Of a stretch of DNA of 64,000 bases, positions 17,684 to 26,875 are shown in pieces. This DNA is from UBA7672 sp038326205. Its GTDB lineage: Bacteria > Pseudomonadota > Alphaproteobacteria > Caulobacterales > Hyphomonadaceae. The notes beneath the pieces are model-generated. The model was not told the DNA's origin. It ran no database searches and saw only the letters and a list, made by a program, of their open reading frames with translations. The stretch lies in contig JBBQJV010000009.1 of the NCBI GenBank assembly GCA_038326205.1, positions 1-64,000 on the forward strand, given 5' to 3'. Every line of letters starts with the position of its first letter. The first letter of the stretch is position 1. The translations under genes were made by a program, and so were the position numbers.

Positions 17684-18562
17684 TCAACCTGCCGTCGCCG
17701 AAGCAACGGTTTCGTTCCCGTAGCGGAAAACTTTCACGCCTTCGGCATCTTGCGCCACGCCGTCGCGATAGGCGCGACCCTGATTCGTAGCGCCGGTGGG
17801 CGCTGCCATGTCGGCGATGGAGCGTAGCGTCAGCGAAATATCGCCGGCCTTGCGTGCGGTGTTCAGCAGTGTTGCGTCGCGATCCGTCAGTTCCAACGTT
17901 GCGCGCGACCCGACGATGGCGGCGCCCTGCCCGGCCTTCGTTTCCTCAGAACCTTCCGCTAGCGGGGGGCCATAAATCGCATCGATGGCCAGCACGCGGA
18001 TGTTCGCGAGGATCAGATCCGACCGGATACCCTGCAGCGCGTTTCCGCCGCCGCCATTCCCGTCCTGCACTTCGCGTGTGACGATGACATCGACACGGTC
18101 ATTGGGCTGGATGAAACCACCGGCCGCCGTCTCTGCCTCGATCTGCACCGAAACGGCGCGCATGCCTGGCGTCATCATCACCGACATGAAACCCGACGAG
18201 CCAGGCTGCACCAGTTTGGTGACTGTGACGGGCTCTCCGTTCACCAGCTCCGTACGCGCAACCGCACCGACCATCTTTTCGAGGGCGTCAGGTTGTTTTT
18301 CCTTGTCGACGAAGGCGTCCATCGGCGCATCCGCCGGCCATTCCTGCCAACGTAGATCGTCGAGCGAGACGAATTTCCCAGCCGGGATCGCGATGTTCGC
18401 AACCAGAATGAGTTTTTTCGGAACCTCAGCGGGCTGTGCAATAGCCACTGGCGTTTCCGAGGCGGTCGCCTGGCTCGGCGATTGCACGGTGCGCACCAGG
18501 AATACGGCTCCGATCGCTGCACCAGCAGCAACCAGAAGAATGATCAGTCGCATAGGCGACAT
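17684..18562 (-). CDS. cpaB: Flp pilus assembly protein CpaB (RcpC)
   Basis: Protein of 292 residues from ATG 18562 with GGAGG upstream. A single N-terminal membrane segment (LIILLVAAGAAIGAVFLV) is followed by an SAF domain (VANIAIPAGKFVSLDDLRWQ) and the RcpC domain (MRAVSVQIEAETAAGGFIQP, NDRVDVIVTREVQDG). It is a periplasmic partner of the CpaC secretin. A non-coding gap of about 180 bases separates it from cpaA, so it may start its own transcript within the operon. Confidence 0.94.
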   Translation of the reverse strand: MSPMRLIILLVAAGAAIGAVFLVRTVQSPSQATASETPVAIAQPAEVPKKLILVANIAIPAGKFVSLDDLRWQEWPADAPMDAFVDKEKQPDALEKMVGAVARTELVNGEPVTVTKLVQPGSSGFMSVMMTPGMRAVSVQIEAETAAGGFIQPNDRVDVIVTREVQDGNGGGGNALQGIRSDLILANIRVLAIDAIYGPPLAEGSEETKAGQGAAIVGSRATLELTDRDATLLNTARKAGDISLTLRSIADMAAPTGATNQGRAYRDGVAQDAEGVKVFRYGNETVASATAG

Positions 18563-18742
18563 GAATGCCCTCCGTCAGTCCCCACCAGGCCTAATGGGCC
18601 CGATCTTAAGACACGCAGACTTCCACGAGGGCTCTAAGGGAGAGTTAAAGCCGAGGCGTTCGCGGCGTTAACGAAAGACGATTTCTGTTAACCTTGGTAT
18701 ATCGATTGCAAGCTTATGGAGCGGCAAAAGTCCGTCCGAAGG

Positions 18743-19261
18743 TCACGCCGAGAAGCCCGCCATACCTGCTGCGAGCACCGGAGAACCCGGCGCGGCCAGC
18801 AGTGCCCCAATTGCAATCGCCACGGCGTAAGGCGCGCCCTCTTCCGGCGACAACAGGCGCGAAATCCAGGGTTTGTCGCTCTTGATCTGCATGCGGCGCA
18901 GCGCGATCAGCACGCCGGCAAGTGCGCCACCAGCGATCGCCATACCCAGCACGAACGGCGCGCTTGCGCCAAGGCCCGTCCACAGCGAGGCCGCCGCGAT
19001 CACCTTTGCGTCGCCGCCGCCGAACACGTTGATATAGAACAGCACGGCGCAACCGATCAGTACGGCCGCACCGAAAACGAGATGCCAGCCGATCTGTTCG
19101 GGCGAGAGACCCGCGGCGAAAGCCGCAGGAACGAAGACGGCGGCGAGCGTGATCGACACCCAATTCGGAATCGTCATCGTCGAGACGTCATGCCAGGCGG
19201 CGTAGATCAGCAGTAGCGGGAAGGCCAGGCAGAGCAGCGACGTGATCATCCATCCACCCAT
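18743..19261 (-). CDS. cpaA: A24-family prepilin peptidase CpaA (TadV)
   Basis: Protein of 172 residues, the short Tad-type prepilin peptidase without a methylase domain. Catalytic Asp residues are in AAWHDVSTMTIPNWVS (second helix) and NVFGGGDAKVIAA (the GxGD motif). Six or so hydrophobic helices fill the rest. It cleaves the Flp leader after Gly/Ala at the cytoplasmic face. The start is uncertain: ATG 19261 lacks a clear ribosome-binding site and ATG 19249 is preceded closely by GGTGGA. It lies just downstream of flp past a strong terminator. Confidence 0.93.
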   Translation of the reverse strand: MGGWMITSLLCLAFPLLLIYAAWHDVSTMTIPNWVSITLAAVFVPAAFAAGLSPEQIGWHLVFGAAVLIGCAVLFYINVFGGGDAKVIAAASLWTGLGASAPFVLGMAIAGGALAGVLIALRRMQIKSDKPWISRLLSPEEGAPYAVAIAIGALLAAPGSPVLAAGMAGFSA

Positions 19262-19330
19262 CTTTTCTTGTTATCTGGGTAAGTTGACAGAATTCACTGA
19301 AGGAATTCTTGACCAACCAAGTATTCGCAA

Positions 19331-19365
19331 AAGAAAGAAGCCGCGGACCGAGGGTCCGCGGCTTC
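19331..19365 (-). terminator. Intrinsic terminator after flp
   Basis: A 13-bp perfect stem (gaagccgcggacc / ggtccgcggcttc) with loop gag at 19337-19365. On the minus strand it is followed by CTTTCTTTT. It lies between flp and cpaA, so flp can be made in excess as an abundant monocistronic pilin message. Confidence 0.88.
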
Positions 19366-19408
19366 AAACTTGGTGCAATCTCAGGCCGGCTTAGACGCCG
19401 GCCGCGGA

Positions 19409-19567
19409 TTACATGGCAGCCGAGACCGTGTTGAAGGTCGCGTTGGCCGACGAGCCGAGCTGGCTCACGCCGCCGATGACGGCAACGGCGATCAGAGCGG
19501 CGATGAGGCCGTATTCGATCGCGGTCGCGCCGGATTTATTTTTCAGGAATTTCATGACGTTTTTCAT
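19409..19567 (-). CDS. flp: Flp/PilA major pilin
   Basis: A 52-residue pilin from ATG 19567 with GGAGAAG upstream. A short basic leader MKNVMKFLKNKSG precedes the hydrophobic Flp helix ATAIEYGLIAALIAVAVIGG, with the conserved Glu (and Tyr) at the start of the mature protein and a short polar tail SANATFNTVSAAM. Cleavage by CpaA is expected after the Gly before ATAIEY. It is the first gene of the minus-strand tad locus and has its own terminator. Confidence 0.95.
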   Translation of the reverse strand: MKNVMKFLKNKSGATAIEYGLIAALIAVAVIGGVSQLGSSANATFNTVSAAM

Positions 19568-19894
19568 GTGTGCTTCTCCGCTATGCATGACTTTTATATC
19601 CCACAGCGAAGTACCATCACCCGCAGTAGGTATTTTCAGTTCTACATGCACTGCATTGACATCACGTAAAACAGCCGACGAATTTGCATGTATTCGCGTT
19701 CACAGCTGCTTAACTATGTTTGTTGACATGCCGTTCAATACTTTAAACAGACTCCTAATACGCCAGCCCCCGCGCCCTGCCCCCTACTAAGGAATCGCGC
19801 GCGCGAGTCATGCGCATACGCACGCCGCCGCTTTTAGCCATTGATTCAGTCTTGCTCCCTATCGTCGCAACATAGGTCCGCAGGAGCGACACCC

Positions 19895-20335
19895 ATGACG
19901 AAGAAAATTTTCGCTGCCGTCGCATTCTTCATGGCGCTCGCACCCGCTGCAGCAGCCGATCCGTTCAGCGTCAAGGTCGACCAGACCGTCACGCTGAGGC
20001 TGACGTCGGCCGCCAACTCGGTTGTCATCGGCAATGCCACGGTCGCTGACGTCTCCGTCGCCGACGCACGCACGCTGCTGATCACTGGCAAGGCCTTCGG
20101 CTCCACCAACCTCACAGTTCTCGATCGCGCCGGCAACACGATCTACACGAACCAGCTTGTCGTTGGCGGCGAGCCCGAAGATGGCATGACCATCATCCGC
20201 GCCGGCGGCACCTACTCGTATTCATGTGTCGACAAGTGCCGCGCGACCCCAATGGTGGGCGATGCTCCGAACCACTTTACCGATGTGATGACGACCGTCA
20301 CCGGCAAGGAAGCCACCGCCAAGGGAAGCAACTAG
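19895..20335 (+). CDS. Stand-alone CpaC N-terminal-domain protein (pilus assembly protein N-terminal domain)
   Basis: Protein of 146 residues from ATG 19895 with AGGAG upstream and a signal peptide ending PAAAADPF. The domain (KVDQTVTLRLTSAANSVVIG, NATVADVSVADARTLLITG, GSTNLTVLDRAGNTIYTN) is the same fold as the first domain of the CpaC secretin, without BON or secretin parts. A two-Cys tail (YSYSCVDKCRATPMVGDAP) follows. It is divergent from flp, across about 330 bases that hold the promoters for both. Likely a periplasmic accessory of the pilus; role not proven. Confidence 0.85.
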   Translation: MTKKIFAAVAFFMALAPAAAADPFSVKVDQTVTLRLTSAANSVVIGNATVADVSVADARTLLITGKAFGSTNLTVLDRAGNTIYTNQLVVGGEPEDGMTIIRAGGTYSYSCVDKCRATPMVGDAPNHFTDVMTTVTGKEATAKGSN

Positions 20336-20376
20336 CTTTCTGGAGTGTAGGCACGCCTGGCCTTGGTGCGCCGCTC

Positions 20377-21876
20377 TCAATGAGCCGGCGGCGTCTCGAA
20401 TTCCAGTTTGCCCTTCGCGCCTGTCTCCGGCTTAAGCAGGAACATCAGGCCAAGCCCCACCGCGAGCAGCAGGATCACAGGCGAGAAGCCGATACGCTGG
20501 TCGTTGAACGTCCGCGTCGCCCACTCGGTCAGCATCGGTCCCAACCACACGGTCGCCGTGCTGGAGAGCGCAAAGAGTCCGTAGAATTCCGCCACGCGCT
20601 CGCGCGGCGCTAGCACCACCATCATGTAGCGGCTGGTCGATATATTTGCGGCGGCCAGCGCGGCAACCAGCGCGATCACCGCGAGATAGAAGACATCCGA
20701 CCCGCTGTCGAAGATGCCTAGACCGTGCATCGTACCGCTCGACGGGATCAAGCCGTAGAGGATGGACTCCTTCGTCGTGCCGAGCGCGATCAGCATCACG
20801 ACGCACAGCGCGCCAAGCTGGATCATGATCGCCTTGCGTGGCCCGTACGCTCTGTCCATCACGCCGGCGAGCCACAGACCGCCGATGACGCCAAAGACCG
20901 ACGCCCAGATCCCGTAGACGACGTTCTCGACGAAGCCCCAGCCCAGCACCCCCGACGAAAACACGCCGCCGAGCGCCAGCAGCGCTATGATGCCATCCTT
21001 GAAGATCAGAGCGGCTAGCAGGTATTTCATGGCCTCTGGAAACTGGCGGAACAGGCCCTTGAAATAGTCGACAATGCCCAACGCCGACGCGACCGGATTG
21101 AATTTGCCGCCCTTCGAGAAGACCTCGCGCGCAGCGCCTGACCATGTGCCTCCCAGCGGTGCGCCATCGGGTACGTAGAGGAAGAACGGGACGACGAAGA
21201 CGAGGAGCCACAGGGCGACAATCGGCCCGGCGCCGCGCTGCAACACAAAGCCTGTGCTCGCATCTCCCAACGCCGGCATCGACAGGCCAACGATGGCAAG
21301 TCCACCCAGCGCCAGCGCCGACGACAGCTGGCCCAGACCAATGCCCGCGCCGGAAATCTGAGACAGCGCATCAGGCCGCCCGGCCGCGCGCAGCATCGCG
21401 TTGTGCATCATCTCGGAATAGGTGTAGCCGACGAAGCCGAGCACCAGCAGCATCATCGTGCCATAAAGCCCGAGCCCGCCGGTCGGAGGATTAAACACGC
21501 CCGCGGCATCTGTGCTTCCCGGCAGCGACCACCAAAGTGACGCGCCGCTGATCATCAGCATGGCGATGAAGACCAGCATCATCGGCTTGCGCTTGCCGCC
21601 GCGATCGATCATCGCGCCCAGCACCGGCGCTGTCAGCGCGCCGATAATGCCGGCCCATTTGGTCGCCTCAGCGACAGTCGCCTGCCCGAGCACCGGGTCG
21701 CCGACAATGTATTGCGCGAAGTAGGGCGGGAAGACGTACGTCACGATCAGCATGAAATACGGATTGCGTGCGAATTCGAACAGAGCCCAGGAGAAGCCAG
21801 GCGGAGACGTGAGTCCGCCCGTTCCAGGAATTACCCGCTGCGCGTCAGCAGCCTGCGCCGGCGAGGCGTCGGTCAT
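20377..21876 (-). CDS. UMF1/Atg22-like MFS transporter
   Basis: Protein of 499 residues with about 12 membrane spans, from ATG 21876 with GAGGA upstream. The opening WALFEFARNPYFMLIVTYVF, then GALTAPVLGAMIDRGGKRKP and GFVGYTYSEMMHNAMLRAAG are typical of the UMF1 branch of the major facilitator superfamily, related to the yeast vacuolar amino-acid effluxer Atg22. Late motif RYMMVVLAPRERVAEFYGLF fits. The substrate is unknown. It lies next to, but is separated from, the AMP nucleosidase gene by about 170 bases. Confidence 0.82.
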   Translation of the reverse strand: MTDASPAQAADAQRVIPGTGGLTSPPGFSWALFEFARNPYFMLIVTYVFPPYFAQYIVGDPVLGQATVAEATKWAGIIGALTAPVLGAMIDRGGKRKPMMLVFIAMLMISGASLWWSLPGSTDAAGVFNPPTGGLGLYGTMMLLVLGFVGYTYSEMMHNAMLRAAGRPDALSQISGAGIGLGQLSSALALGGLAIVGLSMPALGDASTGFVLQRGAGPIVALWLLVFVVPFFLYVPDGAPLGGTWSGAAREVFSKGGKFNPVASALGIVDYFKGLFRQFPEAMKYLLAALIFKDGIIALLALGGVFSSGVLGWGFVENVVYGIWASVFGVIGGLWLAGVMDRAYGPRKAIMIQLGALCVVMLIALGTTKESILYGLIPSSGTMHGLGIFDSGSDVFYLAVIALVAALAAANISTSRYMMVVLAPRERVAEFYGLFALSSTATVWLGPMLTEWATRTFNDQRIGFSPVILLLAVGLGLMFLLKPETGAKGKLEFETPPAH

Positions 21877-22043
21877 GTGTGGTCCTCAGCCATGAGTGGC
21901 CGGACAGAGGCGCGTATCATGATTGACCTCGACGGGGCGGTCGATTGCAGACCCGACCGTGCAGCAGATTCGGCGCTCAGGGATAGCCCCGACATCCGAG
22001 TCTTCAGGGGGTATTCGCGCCCTTACCTCGCGGAAGGATGGAC

Positions 22044-23510
22044 CTACCGGAAAGGAGGCTCATAGAACGACCGGAGTTTCCGCGAATGCAACGCATCGCC
22101 CCCTGCCCGCGCTAGGCTCTCCAGCGTCTCGATGCCGATGCGGATGTGTTCGCCGATGGCCCGCTCGTAGAACCGGTTCGCCGCTCCCGCCAGCTTAATC
22201 TCGCCATGCAAAGGCTTGTCCGACACGCACAACAGCACGCCATAGGGCACGCGCATGCGATAGCCGTTGGCCGCGATGGTGGCGCTTTCCATATCGATGG
22301 CGATGGCGCGCGACTTGTTGAACCGCTTGGAAGAGTCGCTAAACCGCAGCTCCCAGTTGCGATCGTCCGTGGTCACCACCGTGCCCGTGCGGAGGCGCTG
22401 CTTAAGCCCGTCACCGATCTCGCCGGTCACTTTCTTGGCCGCATCCTGCAGCGCCACCTGCACCTCGGCGATCGGCGGCACGGGAATGTCGCGCGGCAAC
22501 ACCGAGTCCAGCACATGATCATCGCGTAGATAGGCGTGCGCCAGCACATAGTCGCCAATGCGCTGCGAGTGCCGCAGGCCGCCGCAATGCCCGACCATGA
22601 TCCAGCACTCCGGCCGCAATACAGCCAAGTGATCCGTGATGGTCTTCGCGTTCGACGGCCCTACGCCAATGTTCACCAGCGTGATGCCCGAGCGATCATG
22701 CGCCATCAGGTGATAGGCTGGCATCTGATGACGCCGCCATGGCCCGTCATTCACCTTCTGCGCGCCGTCCTTCGTTTTCGCATCAATGACGATGCCGCCC
22801 GGCGCCGACAGCTTCTTGTAGGGACCCGGCTGTTTCAGGCGCTCGATCGACCATTCGACGAAATGGTCAACATAGCGGTGATAGTTCGTGAACAGGATGT
22901 AGCGCTGTACATCTTCGAACGGCGTGCCGGTATAGTGCTTCAGGCGTTGCAGCGAAAAATCGATCCGCGGCCCATCGAACAGCGCCAGCGGCCTCACGCC
23001 GTCGGTGTTGAAGAATCCGCCATCCTGCACTTCGGCGTCGATCACCTCGTCACCGATCAGCTCCAGCCGCGGGGTTGGAAACCAGCGCGCAAACTCCGCC
23101 GGCGGCAGAGCCTCGGCGTCGATGTTGTTCGCGTGCTCCAGCACGTAAGGATACGGAATTTCCGACTTCGACACGACGACGTCGAGGGTCACCGCAAAGT
23201 CCGCGCAGATCTGCTCCAGCTGCTCCAGGAAGTACGATCTGAAGAATGCCGGCTGCGTAATCGTGCTGACGTAAAGTCCGCCTTCGGAGAGTTTGGCGAA
23301 AGCGCGCGACAGGGGTGGCACCGGCCCGTTCGGATCATATGCCAGCCGCAGCTCGGGATAGCAGAAATCCCCCCGAATGCGGGCAGCAGGATCGGGCGTC
23401 TCGCCCTTTGTCACGAACGCTTCCAGGGCCGCGCGCAATCGCGCTACCGCCGCGTCATAGAGTTCGGTTGCTTTGTCGATGGCCTGAGAAGGCGAAAGGG
23501 TCCCCGTCAT
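22044..23510 (-). CDS. amn: AMP nucleosidase
   Basis: Protein of 488 residues from ATG 23510; an in-frame GTG at 23519 is possible. It hydrolyses AMP to adenine and ribose-5-phosphate. The N-terminal AMP-nucleosidase domain (FCYPELRLAYDPNGPVPPLS, KSEIPYPYVLEHANN) precedes the PNP/UDP phosphorylase-type catalytic domain (ITLVNIGVGPSNAKTITDHL, PECWIMVGHCGGLRHSQRIG, AIAIDMESATIAANGYRMRV, LLCVSDKPLHGEIKLAGAAN). The Asp in SDKPLHGE and Glu in MESATIA are the expected catalytic and ribose-binding residues. Length matches the family. Confidence 0.95.
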   Translation of the reverse strand: MTGTLSPSQAIDKATELYDAAVARLRAALEAFVTKGETPDPAARIRGDFCYPELRLAYDPNGPVPPLSRAFAKLSEGGLYVSTITQPAFFRSYFLEQLEQICADFAVTLDVVVSKSEIPYPYVLEHANNIDAEALPPAEFARWFPTPRLELIGDEVIDAEVQDGGFFNTDGVRPLALFDGPRIDFSLQRLKHYTGTPFEDVQRYILFTNYHRYVDHFVEWSIERLKQPGPYKKLSAPGGIVIDAKTKDGAQKVNDGPWRRHQMPAYHLMAHDRSGITLVNIGVGPSNAKTITDHLAVLRPECWIMVGHCGGLRHSQRIGDYVLAHAYLRDDHVLDSVLPRDIPVPPIAEVQVALQDAAKKVTGEIGDGLKQRLRTGTVVTTDDRNWELRFSDSSKRFNKSRAIAIDMESATIAANGYRMRVPYGVLLCVSDKPLHGEIKLAGAANRFYERAIGEHIRIGIETLESLARAGGDALHSRKLRSFYEPPFR

Positions 23511-23580
23511 TGGGGACACCTAATTCCCCGCCGCCCGCTCGTCAACGCACCCCTGAGGGACACCGTCGCGCCGGCCTCGA

Positions 23581-24816
23581 TCAGCCTGCCCGCGCCGCCA
23601 TTTCCGCGTCGATCAGGCTGAGCCAAGCCGGCTCGCACACCGATACCCGGTCGAAATCGCGCACCACCGTCTGCCGGGCAGCCCGCCGCAACCCACTGTA
23701 ACGGGCAGGGTCGCGGCAGATATCCGCCAGTTTCGCGGCCAGTCCTTCATGATCGAAGAAATCGACCAGGAGGCCGTTCGCTCCATCCCGGAGCACGTCC
23801 CGCACCGGCGCGGTATCGGACCCCACGACCAGACATTCGCACGCCATCGCATCCAGAAGCGACCATGACAGCACGAAGGGGTAAGTGAGATAGACATGCG
23901 CCGTCGAAATCGACAGCGCCTCAAGCAGGCTCGCGTAGGGCAGCTGGCCCGTGAAGTGTACCCGCGAGGCGTCGATCTGCGCGCCAACTTCGCTCAGCAG
24001 GATCTGCTTCCACGTCGTGCCCTGCGGCGGTGGCCGGCCATACCCTTCCGGGTTCTCGGATCCCACGATCAGCACGCGTGCGTCCGGAACAGCCTTCTGG
24101 AAAGCCGGCAGCGCCCGCATGAAGGTGTGAAATCCGCGCAGTGGCTCAAGGAACCGATTGATGAACGTAATCAGTGGCGCTCCCCGCGGGATCCGGACAC
24201 CATCGGCCAGCACAAGCTCGCTGCTTGTCCGCGGCGTGGTCGTTCGGGTGTCGATGCCTTCGTGAATCACGACCGTCCGTTCACGGAATGGCGCTGGAAG
24301 CAGGCTCGCCTGGAACGGGGTCGATGCGACGATCCGGCTCGCAGTCGCATAGCACATCGCCAGCCCGGCGTTCTTGGCGTGCACCCGCGCGAGGTCGTTC
24401 AACGAACCTAACGGAAATTCGGGATCAAAATTCACGTCGGAGCCGCGACCTTTATAGTAGAACTCGCCGATCTGGATCTGCGGGGCGCCGGGAAACACCT
24501 CGGCGAGGAACAGCATCTCTCCCCAGCCGGGATGACCGATGATGATGTCCGGCTCAAAACCCTGGGCTTTCAGGCCGGCGGCGCACTCGGCGGCGGCGTA
24601 GCCACGCATGATGTCCGCCTCTGCTCGGACGGCAAGATCGAACATGCCCGGTGTTGTTCCGCGCGACAGGCTCCAGCGGAGCGTGGGCACGTCCGGCAGA
24701 TCGGTGCCTGTCGACCCATTGATCAGCGCACACCGCCACCCTCTGCTACGAAGCGCGCTGCCAAGAAACTGAAACCGGCCCGGCGCGCCGTTATGGACAA
24801 AGAGGACTGACGGCAT
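23581..24816 (-). CDS. Glycosyltransferase, GT4-like (GT-B fold)
   Basis: Protein of 411 residues. The N-terminal Rossmann half starts SVLFVHNGAPGRFQFLGSAL; the C-terminal half has the nucleotide-sugar motifs FINRFLEPLRGFHTFMRALP, ALSISTAHVYLTYPFVLSWS, LLDAMACECLVVGSDTAPVR and DGANGLLVDFFDHEGLAAKL. The Glu of the usual E-x7-E motif appears replaced or displaced. It probably transfers a sugar to a surface polysaccharide or lipid. No polysaccharide cluster surrounds it. It ends 70 bases from the amn start on the same strand. Confidence 0.85.
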   Translation of the reverse strand: MPSVLFVHNGAPGRFQFLGSALRSRGWRCALINGSTGTDLPDVPTLRWSLSRGTTPGMFDLAVRAEADIMRGYAAAECAAGLKAQGFEPDIIIGHPGWGEMLFLAEVFPGAPQIQIGEFYYKGRGSDVNFDPEFPLGSLNDLARVHAKNAGLAMCYATASRIVASTPFQASLLPAPFRERTVVIHEGIDTRTTTPRTSSELVLADGVRIPRGAPLITFINRFLEPLRGFHTFMRALPAFQKAVPDARVLIVGSENPEGYGRPPPQGTTWKQILLSEVGAQIDASRVHFTGQLPYASLLEALSISTAHVYLTYPFVLSWSLLDAMACECLVVGSDTAPVRDVLRDGANGLLVDFFDHEGLAAKLADICRDPARYSGLRRAARQTVVRDFDRVSVCEPAWLSLIDAEMAARAG

Positions 24817-24828
24817 GAACTGTTCCCC

Positions 24829-26745
24829 TCACCCCCGCGCCAGCACGACAATCCCATCCGCCGCCGTGTACGTGCGCATCGCCTGCTTGTTCGGGTTGAC
24901 CACCACGCCGCCCATGTGCCGTGCGCCGCGATCCGTGACGTCCTGCTTGTAGCCGATGGCCACCTCGCCTCGCCGCCGCGCCGCTTCGATCACGGTGTGA
25001 AAATTCACCGGACGGCCGACCGCTACATAGTCCGTAACGGGACGGATATAGACCTCGGATCCCTTCTCATCGAGGAGCTCTGCAAAGATCGCCGACAGGA
25101 ATCGGTTCTCCGACGCCTGCGCCAGCATGAGACTCACCAGCTGGCTCGAGACCACGAAGTCATCCGCGCGCGTCACTTCGGCCAGCGCCCGGTTGCGCGA
25201 ATCCGCCATCTCGCTGACCACGTTGATGTACTTGCCCGCCGCATCCGCCAGCTTGCGGATCTGCAACAGCGTCACCAGCGTCCGCGTGTCCGCCGACTGA
25301 GCGGACATGCTGTCGGTATAGCCCAGCACGATGATGTGGTCGTAGGACGCGATGTCGAGCGACTTCAGCGCCTCGGCCCGCGTGGCGTCATTGAGCTGGT
25401 GCGTGATTGCGAGATGGGGGAACATGCCGTTGAGCCGCGTCGCCTCGACCTCGAGCGGCACAGAGTCCGCCACAATATGTAGCGATGATCCCGACAGCAA
25501 GAAGCGCGATAGCTCCAGTGCAATCGACGGCCCACGACGGTTCCATCCCAGCATCAGAATGCGCTCGGGGCCCTCCTTCACGGCCTTCTTCTCCGAGAGC
25601 GCACTTACATCCACCTCCCCGCGATCCTTGGGACGCGCCCGAATGGCAGATGAATTCTCGGCTATGACCACCACGCGCTCGCCGGGCTTCATTACCCGGT
25701 CCATCTCGGGGCTCAGATACACTGTCTTGTCGTCGCAGAGGCCAATCAGCGTGCCTCGCTCAAACACCCCCAGCGCATCACCAAACGTCATGCCGATCAC
25801 ATTGTCCGCCTTCGCCGTATAGATTTCGCTGCCCTCGAACCCGAGCAATTCCGAGAACACGGCGCTCAGGCCAGACTGGCGCGTCGACTGCACGAGGATG
25901 CGCGAGATTAGATCGTCTGCGAGCACGATCTGGACTTCGCTGCCGCCGACCGTTCTCGCGAGTTCGGCGTTTTGGGCCTCGCGTAGTTCTACTACGATGT
26001 CATAGGGCTCCGTTCGCCGCCCCGGCATGTTGGTGATGGCGAGTACCGTCTTGATCACCTGCGCGTCCGGATCGTCACCCGGCGGCGCCAGCACGATGAT
26101 CGATTTCGCTGCATCCGGATTGACGATGGCGAGATCGTTCAGCGCACACGGATCGCCGCTGCGCACGATGATACGCGTGCCATGCATCTTCGGCTGCTTG
26201 GCTGCGATCTCATCCTCCATCTCCACTTTGTCGCGGTCGGCGAGGATCACCACGCACGATCGCTTGTTGCCGATATTCGCAATCGCGAGCTCCGAGACGA
26301 TGTCTACGATCGAAGGCGACCAGTTGAGGATGATCGTGTGTCCATTCTCCAGCACACGCGAGCGCCCCTTGCGCAGCTCGGAAATCCGTGACTCCAGACC
26401 CGAACTCAGGACGCCAATCAACGCCGAGAAGATGAAGATGCCCGCGATCGTCACCGCCAGCATCACGACCCGATAGGGCCAGCCATTGTCGCCGCCGATC
26501 GTCCCGCTATCGAGCGTCCGCATCAGCGATTCCCACCCGGTCTCGATGAAGTCGTGCGGCTCGCCGCCCTCAGGCGCGATGCCGAACACGACGACGAACG
26601 CGCTCGCCGTTATGATTATCACTAGCGACAGCAGGCCCAGCCATCCGATCAGCGCAACCGTCCCGGCCGACATGCTCTTGTCGAACATGTAGCGCGCACG
26701 CTCGCCAAGGCTTGGCACTTTGCCCGGCCGGTTCTGCTCTGCCAT
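24829..26745 (-). CDS. CASTOR/POLLUX-related ion channel
   Basis: Protein of 638 residues. The first membrane helix is about 27-55 (GTVALIGWLGLLSLVIIITA) and the second about 90-115 (VVMLAVTIAGIFIFSALIGV), with a pore-like segment between (WESLMRTLDSGTIGGDNGWP). Then come two RCK-type Rossmann domains: HTIILNWSPSIVDIVSELAI and ERILMLGWNRRGPSIALELS. This layout belongs to bacterial homologues of the plant nuclear cation channels CASTOR/POLLUX and resembles calcium-gated K+ channels. Conducted ion and gating ligand are unknown in bacteria. Confidence 0.87.
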   Translation of the reverse strand: MAEQNRPGKVPSLGERARYMFDKSMSAGTVALIGWLGLLSLVIIITASAFVVVFGIAPEGGEPHDFIETGWESLMRTLDSGTIGGDNGWPYRVVMLAVTIAGIFIFSALIGVLSSGLESRISELRKGRSRVLENGHTIILNWSPSIVDIVSELAIANIGNKRSCVVILADRDKVEMEDEIAAKQPKMHGTRIIVRSGDPCALNDLAIVNPDAAKSIIVLAPPGDDPDAQVIKTVLAITNMPGRRTEPYDIVVELREAQNAELARTVGGSEVQIVLADDLISRILVQSTRQSGLSAVFSELLGFEGSEIYTAKADNVIGMTFGDALGVFERGTLIGLCDDKTVYLSPEMDRVMKPGERVVVIAENSSAIRARPKDRGEVDVSALSEKKAVKEGPERILMLGWNRRGPSIALELSRFLLSGSSLHIVADSVPLEVEATRLNGMFPHLAITHQLNDATRAEALKSLDIASYDHIIVLGYTDSMSAQSADTRTLVTLLQIRKLADAAGKYINVVSEMADSRNRALAEVTRADDFVVSSQLVSLMLAQASENRFLSAIFAELLDEKGSEVYIRPVTDYVAVGRPVNFHTVIEAARRRGEVAIGYKQDVTDRGARHMGGVVVNPNKQAMRTYTAADGIVVLARG

Positions 26746-26875
26746 GTCCCAAATCCCCTAGACGCCTGTCGCCGCGACTGTCTCCACAGTCGCGTGACGG
26801 GTGCAAGCGTCGTAGGCATTTGCTTGCGCGGCTACGCCGGCTTCCCACACGCGATCCGCCTGCTACGCTGTTCTG

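Noticed and set aside
15454..17687. In-frame TTG starts just upstream of cpaC, cpaD and cpaE.
   Set aside because: In each case the TTG is part of TTGAGG, which is the ribosome-binding site for an ATG a few codons later.
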